NCBI GenBank assembly: GCA_036506155.1
Contig: DASXSF010000086.1
Span: 1 to 26,883 of the forward strand
Direction: 5' to 3'
DNA length: 26,883 nt
Source of the DNA: DASXRA01 sp036506155
GTDB taxonomy: Bacteria > Actinomycetota > Actinomycetes > Mycobacteriales > Jatrophihabitantaceae
The notes beneath the pieces are model-generated. The model ran no database searches and had not been told where the DNA came from. It saw only the letters and a list, made by a program, of their open reading frames with translations. Numbering within the stretch: the first letter of the stretch is position 1; each line of letters begins with the position of its first letter. Positions 8,578-16,419 of the stretch are shown in pieces. The translations under genes and the position numbers were made by a program.

Positions 8578-9429
8578 ATGTCCACCACCTCCTACGCTGG
8601 CCTGCCGAACCTGCGGGTCGGCGCCGCCAATGGCATCGAGTACACCTACCGCGACACTGGCGCTCAGCGCGACCAAGTGCCGTTGGTGCTGCTCCAGCAC
8701 TTCCGCGGGAACCTCGACAACTGGGATCCCGCCCTGGTCGACGCCCTCGCCTCGCGGCGGCGGGTCATCGCGTTCGACAACGTCGGCGTCGGCGGCACCA
8801 CGGGGACGACGCCGTCGGCCGTGGAACAAATGGCGTACGACGTCATCGCGTTCATTGCGTCCCTCGGCCTCGACCGGGTCGATCTGCTGGGCTTCTCGCT
8901 TGGCAGCTTCGTCGCGCAGCAGGTCGCGTTGACCAGGCCCGCCCTAGTCCGGCGGCTCGTCCTCGCATCGGCCGCGCCGCAGGGTGCCGCGGGTATGCAC
9001 GGATGGGCGCCGGAGGTCATCGGCGCGATCGGCGCGCCCGAGACCAGCCCCGGTGAGTACCTCGACGTCTTCTTCGCGCGATCCGCGGCCAGCCGCCAGG
9101 CGGGCCAGGCGACGTTGCAGCGGATCTACGCTCGAACCGAGGACCGTGACGAGCCGACCAGTTGGTCGACCCGCGAGGCGCAGTACGACGCGGTGTGCAC
9201 GTGGGGGATCCCCGACCACGCGAAACTGCAGCGGCTCGCCGGGCTGACGCTGCCGGTGTTCGTGGCGAACGGCGACAGCGACCCGATGATCCTGCCGCAC
9301 TACTCCTACCTGCTGGCGGGGTTGATCCCGCGGGCGCGGGTCCGGATCTACCCCGACGCGGCGCATGGGTTCCTGTTCCAGCACCACACGCAGTTCGCCG
9401 CCGACGTCGAGGCATTCCTCGCCGACTAG
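8578..9429 (+). CDS. alpha/beta hydrolase
   Basis: 283 aa from ATG 8578 (MSTTSYAGLPNLRVGAANGIEYTYRDTG), with GGTGGGG just upstream. An in-frame ATG at 8494 would place the conserved box inside the coding sequence and is rejected. The triad is Ser107 in GFSLG (105-109), an Asp after the late strand (VFVANGDSDPMI) and a His in DAAHGFLFQH. The oxyanion region is QHFRG (40-44), where HG is more usual. The strand RRVIAFDNVGVGGTTG is typical of small esterase/haloperoxidase-like hydrolases. The substrate is unknown. It is the second gene behind the repeated box. Confidence 0.88.
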   Translation: MSTTSYAGLPNLRVGAANGIEYTYRDTGAQRDQVPLVLLQHFRGNLDNWDPALVDALASRRRVIAFDNVGVGGTTGTTPSAVEQMAYDVIAFIASLGLDRVDLLGFSLGSFVAQQVALTRPALVRRLVLASAAPQGAAGMHGWAPEVIGAIGAPETSPGEYLDVFFARSAASRQAGQATLQRIYARTEDRDEPTSWSTREAQYDAVCTWGIPDHAKLQRLAGLTLPVFVANGDSDPMILPHYSYLLAGLIPRARVRIYPDAAHGFLFQHHTQFAADVEAFLAD

Positions 9430-9455
9430 CGGTTCCCACCACTGACCGCGGCGGC

Positions 9456-9543
9456 GAAGCTACGCGACCTGGGCGCGGGCGGCCGCGACGGGGGTGAAGT
9501 CGCGGTCGATCAGGTCCGGCGACGGTGCGGCAGCCGTGCCGGG
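9456..9543 (-). pseudogene. possible decayed gene or transposase fragment downstream of the inverted box
   Basis: Read leftwards from the inverted box, one frame gives PSPDLIDRDFTPVAAARAQVA and then a stop, with no ATG or GTG start. The string resembles the 'PDLVxRDFTAxAPNxLWVAD' segment of IS3-family OrfB transposases. It could instead be the decayed start of a fourth box-controlled gene, since a CTG lies at the equivalent of the 33-bp spacing. It is too short to decide. Confidence 0.25.
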
Positions 9544-9564
9544 GTATCCGCAGACTGACTGCAT
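9544..9564 (-). promoter_or_regulatory. repeated regulatory box, inverted copy
   Basis: The reverse complement reads A-TGCAGT-CAGTC-TGCGGAT-AC, matching the other boxes at every invariant position except the first base. It faces copy 3 (9586-9606) tail to tail across 21 bp, so the pair could form a long imperfect hairpin or bind two regulator dimers. Confidence 0.5.
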
Positions 9565-9585
9565 TTTGCGCGGCGTCTGCTGGCA

Positions 9586-9606
9586 CTGCAGTCAATGTGC
9601 GGATAC
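9586..9606 (+). promoter_or_regulatory. repeated regulatory box, copy 3
   Basis: Another copy of the element (CTGCAGT-CAATG-TGCGGAT-AC). It is 105 bp before the ATG of the metallo-hydrolase at 9712, a longer leader than in the two alpha/beta hydrolase genes. Confidence 0.55.
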
Positions 9607-9711
9607 TGCACCACCGCTCTCTGGGGCGAACATGATCCAGGTAACCACTGGTCCTGCGCCGTACGTCGCGATACCTGCGGCCCACGGGCGCCGGCTACGG
9701 CGGAGGAAACA

Positions 9712-10569
9712 ATGAGCCCCAAGTTTGATGTGTTCCTGGTCCAACCCAAACCGATCCCCAGCTTCATCCCCGGATTCGAGGACGCAGTCGGCCAGGCGAC
9801 CTGGCCGCCGAGCACCTCGACGTTAATCAGCGACGGCGGCGAGTCAGTTCTGGTGGACTGCCTCGTCACTCGGAACGAGGCCCGGGAACTCGCGGCCTGG
9901 GTCAAGTCTCTCGGCCACCAGCCGAGCTACGTGTACATCACGCATCCGCACGGGGACCACCTCATGGGCCTGTCAGAGATCCTGGACGCATTCCCGAACG
10001 CCCAACCCGTCGCCTTAGCCGAGTCGATGGCCGCCATGCAGGAGCAGATCTCACCCGAATTCATGCAGATCTGGAGCGCCTTCTTTCCAGGGCAGGTGAC
10101 CACCGCACCCCTAGTGCCGGGACCCCTGCCAGGGGACACCCTGCGTGTCGGCGGCACGGAGATCAACCTCGTACCTGTAGGGGGCAGCGACGCCGAGCAC
10201 TCCACAGTGGTCCACGTCCCCGCCCTGGACCTCGTCGTTTCGGGCGACGTTGTCTACAACCGGACCCACATGTGGTTCTACCTCTCTACCCCCGAGTCGC
10301 GAGCAAACTGGGCAAAGGCCCTCGACGCGGTGGCGGCGCTCGACGTCGGCACACTGATCGCCGGGCACCGCAATCCAGCGGCACCAGACGACGATGCCCA
10401 CCGGCAGATCACCGAATCCCAGCAATACCTGGCCCATTTCGAGCAGTCGCTGGCGCGCAGCTCCACGCCCGCCGAGCTCATCGACCGAGTCACAAGCGCC
10501 TATCCCGACTGGGCCAACCCGTACACGGTGTGGTTTGCCGCGTACAACCTTCTCGGCAACAACGAATAG
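9712..10569 (+). CDS. metallo-beta-lactamase-fold hydrolase
   Basis: 285 aa from ATG 9712, with a strong GGAGG 5 nt upstream. The in-frame ATG at 9595 lies inside the regulatory box and is rejected. The full zinc ligand set is present: H78-P-H80-G-D82-H83, H163 (AEHST), D179 (VVSGDVVYN) and H219 (IAGHRNP). Two zinc ions are therefore likely. The overall pattern fits general MBL-fold hydrolases related to quinolone-resistance/lactonase-like enzymes, not class B beta-lactamases. The protein appears cytoplasmic, with no signal peptide. It is the third hydrolase behind the repeated box. Its 3' end overlaps the antisense frame of the next gene by 80 bp. Confidence 0.9.
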   Translation: MSPKFDVFLVQPKPIPSFIPGFEDAVGQATWPPSTSTLISDGGESVLVDCLVTRNEARELAAWVKSLGHQPSYVYITHPHGDHLMGLSEILDAFPNAQPVALAESMAAMQEQISPEFMQIWSAFFPGQVTTAPLVPGPLPGDTLRVGGTEINLVPVGGSDAEHSTVVHVPALDLVVSGDVVYNRTHMWFYLSTPESRANWAKALDAVAALDVGTLIAGHRNPAAPDDDAHRQITESQQYLAHFEQSLARSSTPAELIDRVTSAYPDWANPYTVWFAAYNLLGNNE

Positions 10570-11530
10570 CGCCAACTGCCTCCCTCGGAGACGCGCACAT
10601 CGTAAGGCGCGGGGCAGGCACGTCCTCGTCTGCCGCAAGTCGCGCGCGACCCTGCCGAATTTGGTGTATTCGGCGGGGTGGACGGGTCAGGCCACGCCGG
10701 TCAGGTCGGCGGGACGCTTCGGCCGGGTGGTCGGTCCAGGTGAGGAAGCCGGCGAGTGCTGCCCGTGCCGCACGGTCGCGAGTGACGGCGAGGTGGCCTC
10801 GGTGAGGGAAGAGGCGCAGTTGGCTGTTCGGGATCAGTTGCGCGGTTTCCGCGAACAGCGCCGGACTGTAGAACCGGTCCTGACCACCGGCGATGATCAG
10901 AGTTGGCGCCTGGATTTGCCTGTGGCACGTGGCGAGGTCGAACTCGTCCTCGGCGTCGATGGTCGCTGCGAGGTCGTCCCCGTCACGGGTCGTGGTGATG
11001 ATCCGCGACGCGAGGATCCATCCGGCGGCGGAGGCGAGGTGTTGGCCGCGTCGGGGCGGCACCAGGGCGCCGGCGGCCGTCGCGGCCGCTCGCCGGTAGT
11101 CGCCCGCGCGGAGCTGGGAAGCTACTTGCCGCTGCAACGCGCGCCCGAGCGGGCCGAGGCGGCAGGCGGTACTGACCAGGGCGAGGCGCCTGATCATGGT
11201 GGGATGGCCTGCCGCTAGTTGCTGGGCGATCGTGCCGCCGGTGGACATGCCGAGCAGATCGACCGGTGCGTCAAATTGCGACTGCAGCGCGGCGGCGTGC
11301 TCTGCGGCGAGTGCCTCCATGGTGAGGTATCCGGGCAGGCCGGGGCGGCGATTCACGACAATCAATCGACGCTGCGTAGCCAGACCTCGCACTGGTCTGA
11401 GCGCTGCACGGACTAGCGCATCACTGCGCACCCCCGTCGTGGGTGACAACCCCGCAACAAGCACCACCGGCGGCCCCGAGCCAGTCGCCGCGTACGGGAT
11501 CCGACCGATCACGCCACGTTCGATCTGCAC
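10490..11530 (-). CDS. alpha/beta hydrolase with unusual C-terminal extension
   Basis: 346 aa as read from a GTG at 11530 (MQIERGVIGRIPYAATGSGPPVVLVAG). Nucleophile Ser96 lies in GMSTG (94-98), acid Asp218 in AGGQDRFYS and His246 in HRGHLAV. The fold is complete at about residue 265 (AGFLTW, near nt 10736). The remaining ~80 residues are Arg/Pro/Cys-rich, unlike the family, and the last 80 bp are antisense to the end of the metallo-hydrolase gene. Loss of the native stop by mutation is the simplest explanation. No repeated box is found upstream, so it is probably outside the regulon. Confidence 0.8.
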   Translation of the reverse strand: MQIERGVIGRIPYAATGSGPPVVLVAGLSPTTGVRSDALVRAALRPVRGLATQRRLIVVNRRPGLPGYLTMEALAAEHAAALQSQFDAPVDLLGMSTGGTIAQQLAAGHPTMIRRLALVSTACRLGPLGRALQRQVASQLRAGDYRRAAATAAGALVPPRRGQHLASAAGWILASRIITTTRDGDDLAATIDAEDEFDLATCHRQIQAPTLIIAGGQDRFYSPALFAETAQLIPNSQLRLFPHRGHLAVTRDRAARAALAGFLTWTDHPAEASRRPDRRGLTRPPRRIHQIRQGRARLAADEDVPAPRLTMCASPREAVGAIRCCREGCTRQTTPCTGWPSRDRRL

Positions 11531-11750
11531 GACGGCAAATGATGTCAGCCTCGCCGGAGACCGCAGCTACGCATCGCGGCGTTTCGGCGCGCGGCTGAGC
11601 GAATCCGTCCGCCGCAGCCTCGCTCGAGCCGGCCAGACGAGGCTCGCAAGCAGATCCTCGACGGGACCGGGCGGCCTACGGACCCCGCGTACCTCATGCA
11701 GTCCGGCTAAGGGTCCGGCGAGCTTGACGTAAAGCCCATCATCCGACGCC

Positions 11751-12152
11751 TTACTTCCAACCTGGCGTGCGGCATGCTTGCGCTATCCACTCGTGCAGCT
11801 CTGGTCGCTGCCCGTCCTGCAGGGTGGTGACCTTGACGTAGCGGGTCCGGTCGGTAGTTCCGAGTGGAGGCGGGGGATCGAAGTCCGCGCCGCCGAGGAA
11901 GACGACATTCACCGAAACGTCGTAGGGGGCTATCTCGATGATCCACCCGAGTCCTGGTAGCCCGTAGAACGCCCTCTTCCACTTGACGGCGTACCGAAGG
12001 CCTGGGATTCCCGCTCGGATTGACTCGTCCAGCTCCTTGACGATCGGCTGCAGGTACGGCATCAGGAGCCCGAACCAATCGTCGACGGCGGAGTGTCCCG
12101 CGGACGGCTCCGGGGGCTCACGCCCTGCCTTTCCCTTGATTGCTTTCGGCAT
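11751..12152 (-). CDS. DUF1801 domain protein
   Basis: 133 aa. The start at 12152 (MPKAIKGKAGREPPEP) has GGAGGAGG 8 nt upstream, and the longer in-frame start at 12221 has no such support. The body (VDDWFGLLMPYLQPIVKELDESIRAGIPGLRYAVKWKRAFYGL, then GWIIEIAPYDVSVNVVFLGGADFDPPPPLG) matches the DUF1801 fold, with the usual 'AxKWxxPxY/F' core and a C-terminal EWIAQAC helix. The family is widespread and its function is not settled. It appears monocistronic. Confidence 0.85.
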   Translation of the reverse strand: MPKAIKGKAGREPPEPSAGHSAVDDWFGLLMPYLQPIVKELDESIRAGIPGLRYAVKWKRAFYGLPGLGWIIEIAPYDVSVNVVFLGGADFDPPPPLGTTDRTRYVKVTTLQDGQRPELHEWIAQACRTPGWK

Positions 12153-12439
12153 CGCGTGTCCTCCTCCGTCAGATGCCGGAGCAACTTTGCATCCGCGCGC
12201 GGCGAGAACGCCGCCACCCATGCGTCTGTGCCGTTCAGTTGCTCGTCGTCAGTATTCGACGGACCAGCAGAGGTCGCTCGCCGGCCACAAATTATCAAAG
12301 TCGATGGTGAACCGACCGGACACGCCGCCGATAGCGCGCTGACCTGCCGAGTTTGGGGAGGAACGCGGGGCAGCAGGGCTTGTCAACATAGCGGTCGGCG
12401 ATCGAGGGCGGGCAAGCCCACCACTGAGATACTCATCCC

Positions 12440-12608
12440 GTGGAGAACGCCCTTCCCGTGGACGGATTCCGTCTTGCGTACGAGCGGAGCGGTGACGGTG
12501 CCGCGATGGTGCTGCTGCACGGATGGCCAGGCGATCACGGCAGGCCCGACCTCATTCGCGCGCTGGTTGTCTCACCACCTCTGCCCGGCCTCGGCAACCG
12601 CCGAGTAG
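12440..12608 (+). pseudogene. truncated alpha/beta hydrolase remnant
   Basis: From the GTG at 12440 the frame begins MENALPVDGFRLAYERSGDGAAMVLLHGWPGD. This is the unmistakable N-terminus of an epoxide-hydrolase/esterase-like alpha/beta hydrolase, up to the HGWPG oxyanion motif. Homology then stops: no nucleophile elbow, acid or histidine follows. In another frame the next bases read GPTSFARWLSHHLCPASA and a stop, resembling the C-terminal tail of NmrA-like reductases, so two genes may have been joined by a deletion. The rest of the hydrolase frame runs over the next real gene. Confidence 0.5.
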
Positions 12609-12692
12609 ATGCCCGAGTTCGGCCTCGTGTGAAGCCGATCGCTACGGTGAGTGCGACGAGCGTCAGCGAGTGCAGAAACGATCGGAGCGGCG

Positions 12693-13148
12693 ATGACGAC
12701 GAAATCCGACTTCTCGGCCGAGGAGTGGCAGCTCATTCTGGAGGCCCCTCCGAGTGCTGGCATGATCGTGGTCACGGCCCAACGCGGGGGGATGGTCCGC
12801 GAAACCATCGCTATGGCCAAGGCTTACGCGCAGGCGCGCCAGCAGCACGGTGAGAGCGAGCTGCTGGATGAGATCGTATCGGCTAAACCTGAACGGGATC
12901 ACACTCACTACCACTCCTTCGACGAGCTCAAGCAGCACGGACTGCAGCACGTGCGCGAATCGGTCGAGGTGCTTGAGCGCAAGGCCACGCCTGTTGAGGT
13001 AGAGGAGTACCGGCAGTTCATCGTCAACTTGACCCACAAGGTCGCAGCTGCCCACCGCGAGCACGGCAAGGACGTGAGCGAGTCGGAGCAGGCGGCGATC
13101 GACGAGATTGCGGCCGCCCTGAACACACCGCCCGATGGAACGCCTTGA
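12693..13148 (+). CDS. conserved hypothetical helical protein
   Basis: 151 aa from ATG 12693, with GGAGCGG 4 nt upstream. The longer in-frame start at 12651 lacks a ribosome binding site. The sequence is acidic, soluble and mostly helical. It opens with TTKSDFSAEEWQLILEAPPSAGMIVVTAQRGG and has a C-terminal helix pair (HKVAAAHREHGKDVSESEQAAIDEIAAAL). Similar proteins occur in Actinomycetota, often with the C-terminal motif 'AAxxGxxVSxxExxAlxxIAxAL', but no function is known. No membrane segment or signal is seen. Confidence 0.75.
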   Translation: MTTKSDFSAEEWQLILEAPPSAGMIVVTAQRGGMVRETIAMAKAYAQARQQHGESELLDEIVSAKPERDHTHYHSFDELKQHGLQHVRESVEVLERKATPVEVEEYRQFIVNLTHKVAAAHREHGKDVSESEQAAIDEIAAALNTPPDGTP

Positions 13149-13627
13149 GAGGGCTCGGTCAGTCCGGATGGCGCGACGTGAGGTGACGATTCCAGCCCGA
13201 TCCCCACGCCTCGTCGAAACCAGGACGCCACGACGCGTCCCAGTGGACCGCTGAGCACCCGAACGACTTCGGCACCCGCGCCGAGGGATGCCGGCGCAGC
13301 CCGTCGCCTTTGAGCGTCAATCGACCCTCAACCTCCCCGGACGGGAAGGGGCTGGTGTCCCAGGGCGTGCCAATACCTCGACCGCAGGGCGATCGCCTCA
13401 GAGGTGGAGAACCACACGACCATTTACCGATTGGTTCTCCAGCCGTTCATGTGCCGCTGCCGCACTGGAGAGGGGAAGCGTCTCGACATTGGCCTGGGCG
13501 AGATCGACGGCATGATCGAGCCGTCGGCGATCCGGAGCCCGGACTCACCCCTCATGGCTCGGGCCCCTCGGGCCCGGCTGAGCTAGTGAGAGCACCGAGG
13601 CGAGTCGAGGTCTGGACGAACTCGACG
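13149..13627. other. gene-poor intergenic region between convergent genes
   Basis: No convincing gene lies in this 479-bp stretch. A 60-codon frame starting at GTG 13404 has no ribosome binding site and no recognisable family. The hairpin at 13560-13576 is the only clear structure. Confidence 0.5.
13560..13576. terminator. GC-rich hairpin between convergent genes
   Basis: A perfect 7-bp stem, CGGGCCC / GGGCCCG, with a CTC loop. It lies between the ends of a plus-strand gene (13148) and a minus-strand gene (13628), where a bidirectional terminator is expected. There is no U-tract. Confidence 0.35.
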
Positions 13628-14317
13628 TCAACCCCGGTCAGCCGGTGAGCCGTAGTACGGCGCGTTGTAATTGAAGACGTCGCCGCTCTGCGTGGCGAGC
13701 AGGTATCCAGCGTTGCTGGACACGATCGTCGTGACGGGGGCGGTGAGTGTCGTACCAGCGGTCGACCCGTACCAGGGAGCGTTGTAGTTGTAGACGTTGC
13801 CTTTGCTTGTGACGAGCCAGTACCCGCCGCTGGGGGCGGCGGCGATGCCGATGATCGGTGCTGGCAGCGTTGTGCCGGCTTTGGAGCCATACCAGGGCGC
13901 ATTGAACTCGTAAACGTTTCCGTTCGGCGTGGTCAGCCAGTACCCGCTCGTGGCCGGGTCGACCGCCATCGCATTCAGCGGCCGGTACGTGAATTGATCT
14001 GCGCTGGTCACCGCAGTCGTCCCACCCGCTGTCCTAACCGTGATGTCGACCGTTGTAATGCCGTGTGCCGGCACGGACGCGGTCAGTTGGGTTCCCGACG
14101 CCACGGCCACGTGGCCTGATGGGCTCCCACCGAACCTGACCGTTGTGTTGCCGGCGACGAACCCCTGACCGGTGATCGTCACCGTTGTGCCCACGGCAGC
14201 ATTCGGCGGGCTGACCTTGGTGATGCCCGGCGTCTGGTTGCCGACCACCAGGCCGTTCGCGTAGTCGCGATCGATGTTGATCTGTACGCCCCGCCATGTC
14301 TCGGTGACGTTGCCGTT
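13628..14317 (-). pseudogene. detached C-terminal half of the DUF1906 protein (TIG domain and propeller-like repeats)
   Basis: This segment continues, in the same frame, the gene interrupted by TAG at 14320-14318. It starts NGNVTETWRGVQINIDRDYANG, the normal last strand of the DUF1906 domain. A TIG/IPT immunoglobulin-like domain follows (GITKVSPPNAAVGTTVTITGQGF ... TVRFGG ... DQFTYRP). Then come about three ~40-residue repeats of form 'GYWL.T..GNVY.FNAPWYGS.AGTTL.AP', as in secreted actinobacterial propeller-like proteins. The last repeat ends abruptly at YYGSPADRG and a stop, so the 3' end may also be shortened. An ATG at 14248 could start a separate product, but that product would lack a signal peptide. 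Confidence 0.7.
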
Positions 14318-15517
14318 CTACTGCTTGATGCGCTGGCGATTCGGCCAGGCGCTCGCCGGGAGGTACGCGGATGTCGTGTTGGCGTTGCCGTCCCATTCGG
14401 CGAAGTCGATATAACCCGGCCACCCGGCTGTGCCGTACCGCGGGGCGATGACTTGGGCTATGCCGGCGCCGGCCGACCCATACATGCCGGAGCGGAATCC
14501 CCTGGCGTTCAGCTCGTTCGTCCACGCATGAATGAAGGTGACGACGTCGGCATCGCAGCCCGAGTTGTTGCTGTCCCAAGCCTCCATGTCGAAGTAGATG
14601 GAGCTACCCGAACGCATACCGAGTGCAGACGCCTGGTCGGCGGCATCCCCGCCCGCCGCAGTGCCCTGCGCCGCGGCCTGAGCATGATTGATCCGCTCGC
14701 CGAGGTTGGTGTCCAGCGCACAGCTCGCCTGCAAGCCCACATACAGCGGGATAAGGCTCCAACCGGCGGCAATCTCGTCCTGTACCCAGGTCGCGGTGAG
14801 GTTGGGCTGATCGCAGGCTCGGTTGAGTCCGCCGATGTAGACACCGACGGCGCGATACGGCGATGCGAGCCAGGCGTTCATTGCGGTCTCGCTCGGAGCC
14901 GTGCATGCGTCGAAGCCCTTGCCAACGTGGGTAACAGGGCCGGCAGCGATCATCGTGGCAGCCGGTGAGCTGGCCTGCGACGAGCGCGCCGCGCCTGCCG
15001 GGACCAGAGTGAAACTCGCCAGCACCTGCTGCGCGAGGCTCGCGTCAGAGCCGAACGAGATCGTGGCGAGCACCCCGCCCTGCGGGAAGGCGACAACGAT
15101 GCGATGGCTCACACGCTGCGAACCCGCCGAGTTGACCTCGGCCTGCTGCCCTCCGATCGACGTCCGGCGCAGACCGGGTGGCGCGGCACGGCCGGCAAGC
15201 GGCTCCAGGTGGATGGCCTCCGTGACCCCGACAACGCGCGCGGGGCAATCCGGCTGTGGGCCGATGCGTCCCTCGTAGACGACGTGCACGTCGAACCGCA
15301 CACACGCCGACGGGTGAGCAGCCAGGTCCTGGACCGTCCACGCCGCAGGAACGCTCACCTGCTCGCCGAGATAGCTGATCACGTGCGACGCGGGCGCGCC
15401 ACCCACCGGACCCGGCACAGCTGCAATCGCCGCCATCGCCGCCGCGACAATGCCGGAAAGCGTCACAAAGACGCGACCAGGCGGACCGATACGGGGGAGA
15501 AGCACTAGACGCACCAT
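14318..15517 (-). CDS. secreted DUF1906 (glycoside-hydrolase-like) protein, ended by an in-frame amber codon
   Basis: 399 aa from ATG 15517, which gives a clean signal peptide ending near VPGPVGGAPA. A GTG at 15550 is an alternative. Residues about 45-175 form an unassigned exported N-terminal domain. From about residue 198 comes a DUF1906 / Rv2525c-like TIM barrel (GKGFDACTAPSETAMNAWLASPYRAVGVYIGG; SIYFDMEAWD; FRSGMYGSAGAG; GWPGYIDFAEWDGN). This family is thought to act on cell-wall or glycan substrates. The barrel stops one strand short at WPNRQRIKQ-TAG, where relatives have a Tyr, and the missing strand follows in frame. The product is therefore probably truncated, unless the stop is read through or is a sequencing error. 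Confidence 0.8.
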   Translation of the reverse strand: MVRLVLLPRIGPPGRVFVTLSGIVAAAMAAIAAVPGPVGGAPASHVISYLGEQVSVPAAWTVQDLAAHPSACVRFDVHVVYEGRIGPQPDCPARVVGVTEAIHLEPLAGRAAPPGLRRTSIGGQQAEVNSAGSQRVSHRIVVAFPQGGVLATISFGSDASLAQQVLASFTLVPAGAARSSQASSPAATMIAAGPVTHVGKGFDACTAPSETAMNAWLASPYRAVGVYIGGLNRACDQPNLTATWVQDEIAAGWSLIPLYVGLQASCALDTNLGERINHAQAAAQGTAAGGDAADQASALGMRSGSSIYFDMEAWDSNNSGCDADVVTFIHAWTNELNARGFRSGMYGSAGAGIAQVIAPRYGTAGWPGYIDFAEWDGNANTTSAYLPASAWPNRQRIKQ

Positions 15518-15615
15518 ATCCAGTCCGACACCACCAGCGGCCGATGACACGCCTTGTCACGGCGGTGATTCGGCTTGCCACGGCGCCTGACTGGTTCGCG
15601 AAGTTACGTCGCTGG

Positions 15616-15643
15616 TGTAACGCAATCGGGCTTCCCGACGGTC
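15616..15643 (+). promoter_or_regulatory. possible ECF-sigma-type promoter
   Basis: TGTAAC (15616-15621) followed after 16 bp by ACGGTC resembles the '-35 AAC / -10 CGTC' layout of ECF sigma promoters. It lies directly before the anti-sigma-like gene at 15655. This is suggestive only. Confidence 0.25.
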
Positions 15644-15654
15644 AGCGAAGTGAG

Positions 15655-16419
15655 ATGAGTAAGGACCGACAGCACATCGGCGCGATCACGGCCGAGCGAC
15701 TGATCCGGGGTGCACGCGGGGGTTCACCCGTCGGATCGGACCGGCTTGCCGACCTGCTCGCCGCGCTGACGGCCCCGCCGGGTCGTGGCGAGTTGGCCGG
15801 CGAGGATGCGGCTGTGACGGCGTTTCGGGCCCCTCGTCTCGCATCCACCCCCGAGTCGAGGAGTAACTCCATGCTGAAGACCACGCTGGCAAAGATCGCC
15901 ACCGCGAAGGCCGCTATCGTCCTGACCGCCGTGGGCGGTGGCGGCGTCGCCCTCGCCGCCGGCAGTGGCCACCTACCCGGCGCCGACACCCCGGAGCACC
16001 ACGCCGGCGACCGGAGCGTGACCGGGAGCGCACATGCCACGGGCGGTCACAGCATGCCCAGCGCGCACGGCTCTGCCGCCGCGGACCGATCCGCTGCAGC
16101 AGGCCAGTCCGTCACACCGAACGGCTCGCCCTCGCCAAACCTGCGTGGCCTGTGCACGGCGTTCAACGCCGGCGTCGGCGAGAACCCCGGCAAGGCGCTC
16201 GAGAACCCCGCCTTCACGGTCCTGATCACGAGCGCCGGCGGCAAGGATCAGGTTGGCACCTACTGCACCGCGCTCCTCGCCACGCGATCCGAGGCGGCGC
16301 CGACTCATCCGGACGGCGATGCACACCCGAAGCCGAGCATGCGCGGTGCCCAGCCGGGCCGCCCTGAGAAGACGCACAGTCACGCTGAGCCGACACCCAC
16401 GAACACGCACAACCACTGA
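15655..16419 (+). CDS. single-pass membrane protein of the type encoded beside ECF sigma factors (anti-sigma-like)
   Basis: 254 aa from ATG 15655 (MSKDRQHIGAITAERLIRG). A start at 15544 would overlap the divergent gene. The N-terminal cytoplasmic part (GSDRLADLLAALTAPPGRGELAGEDAAVTAFRA, about 27-59) matches proteins encoded next to ECF sigma factors in Actinomycetota. One membrane helix follows at about 84-103 (KAAIVLTAVGGGGVALAAG), then a long Ser/His/Pro-rich linker. An extracytoplasmic module with two cysteines comes next (LRGLCTAFNAG ... TYCTALLA), and the tail is His-rich. It is probably a sigma regulator. The matching sigma gene is only a remnant downstream, so it looks orphaned. Confidence 0.7.
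   Translation: MSKDRQHIGAITAERLIRGARGGSPVGSDRLADLLAALTAPPGRGELAGEDAAVTAFRAPRLASTPESRSNSMLKTTLAKIATAKAAIVLTAVGGGGVALAAGSGHLPGADTPEHHAGDRSVTGSAHATGGHSMPSAHGSAAADRSAAAGQSVTPNGSPSPNLRGLCTAFNAGVGENPGKALENPAFTVLITSAGGKDQVGTYCTALLATRSEAAPTHPDGDAHPKPSMRGAQPGRPEKTHSHAEPTPTNTHNH

Noticed and set aside
7570..9606. The four boxes as ends of small mobile elements (MITE-like)
   Set aside because: Fixed 33-bp spacing to two start codons, same orientation before each gene, no target-site duplications seen.
13404..13586. Possible 60-aa gene in the 13149-13627 gap
   Set aside because: GTG start without a ribosome binding site, no recognisable family, ends beside a hairpin; support too weak.
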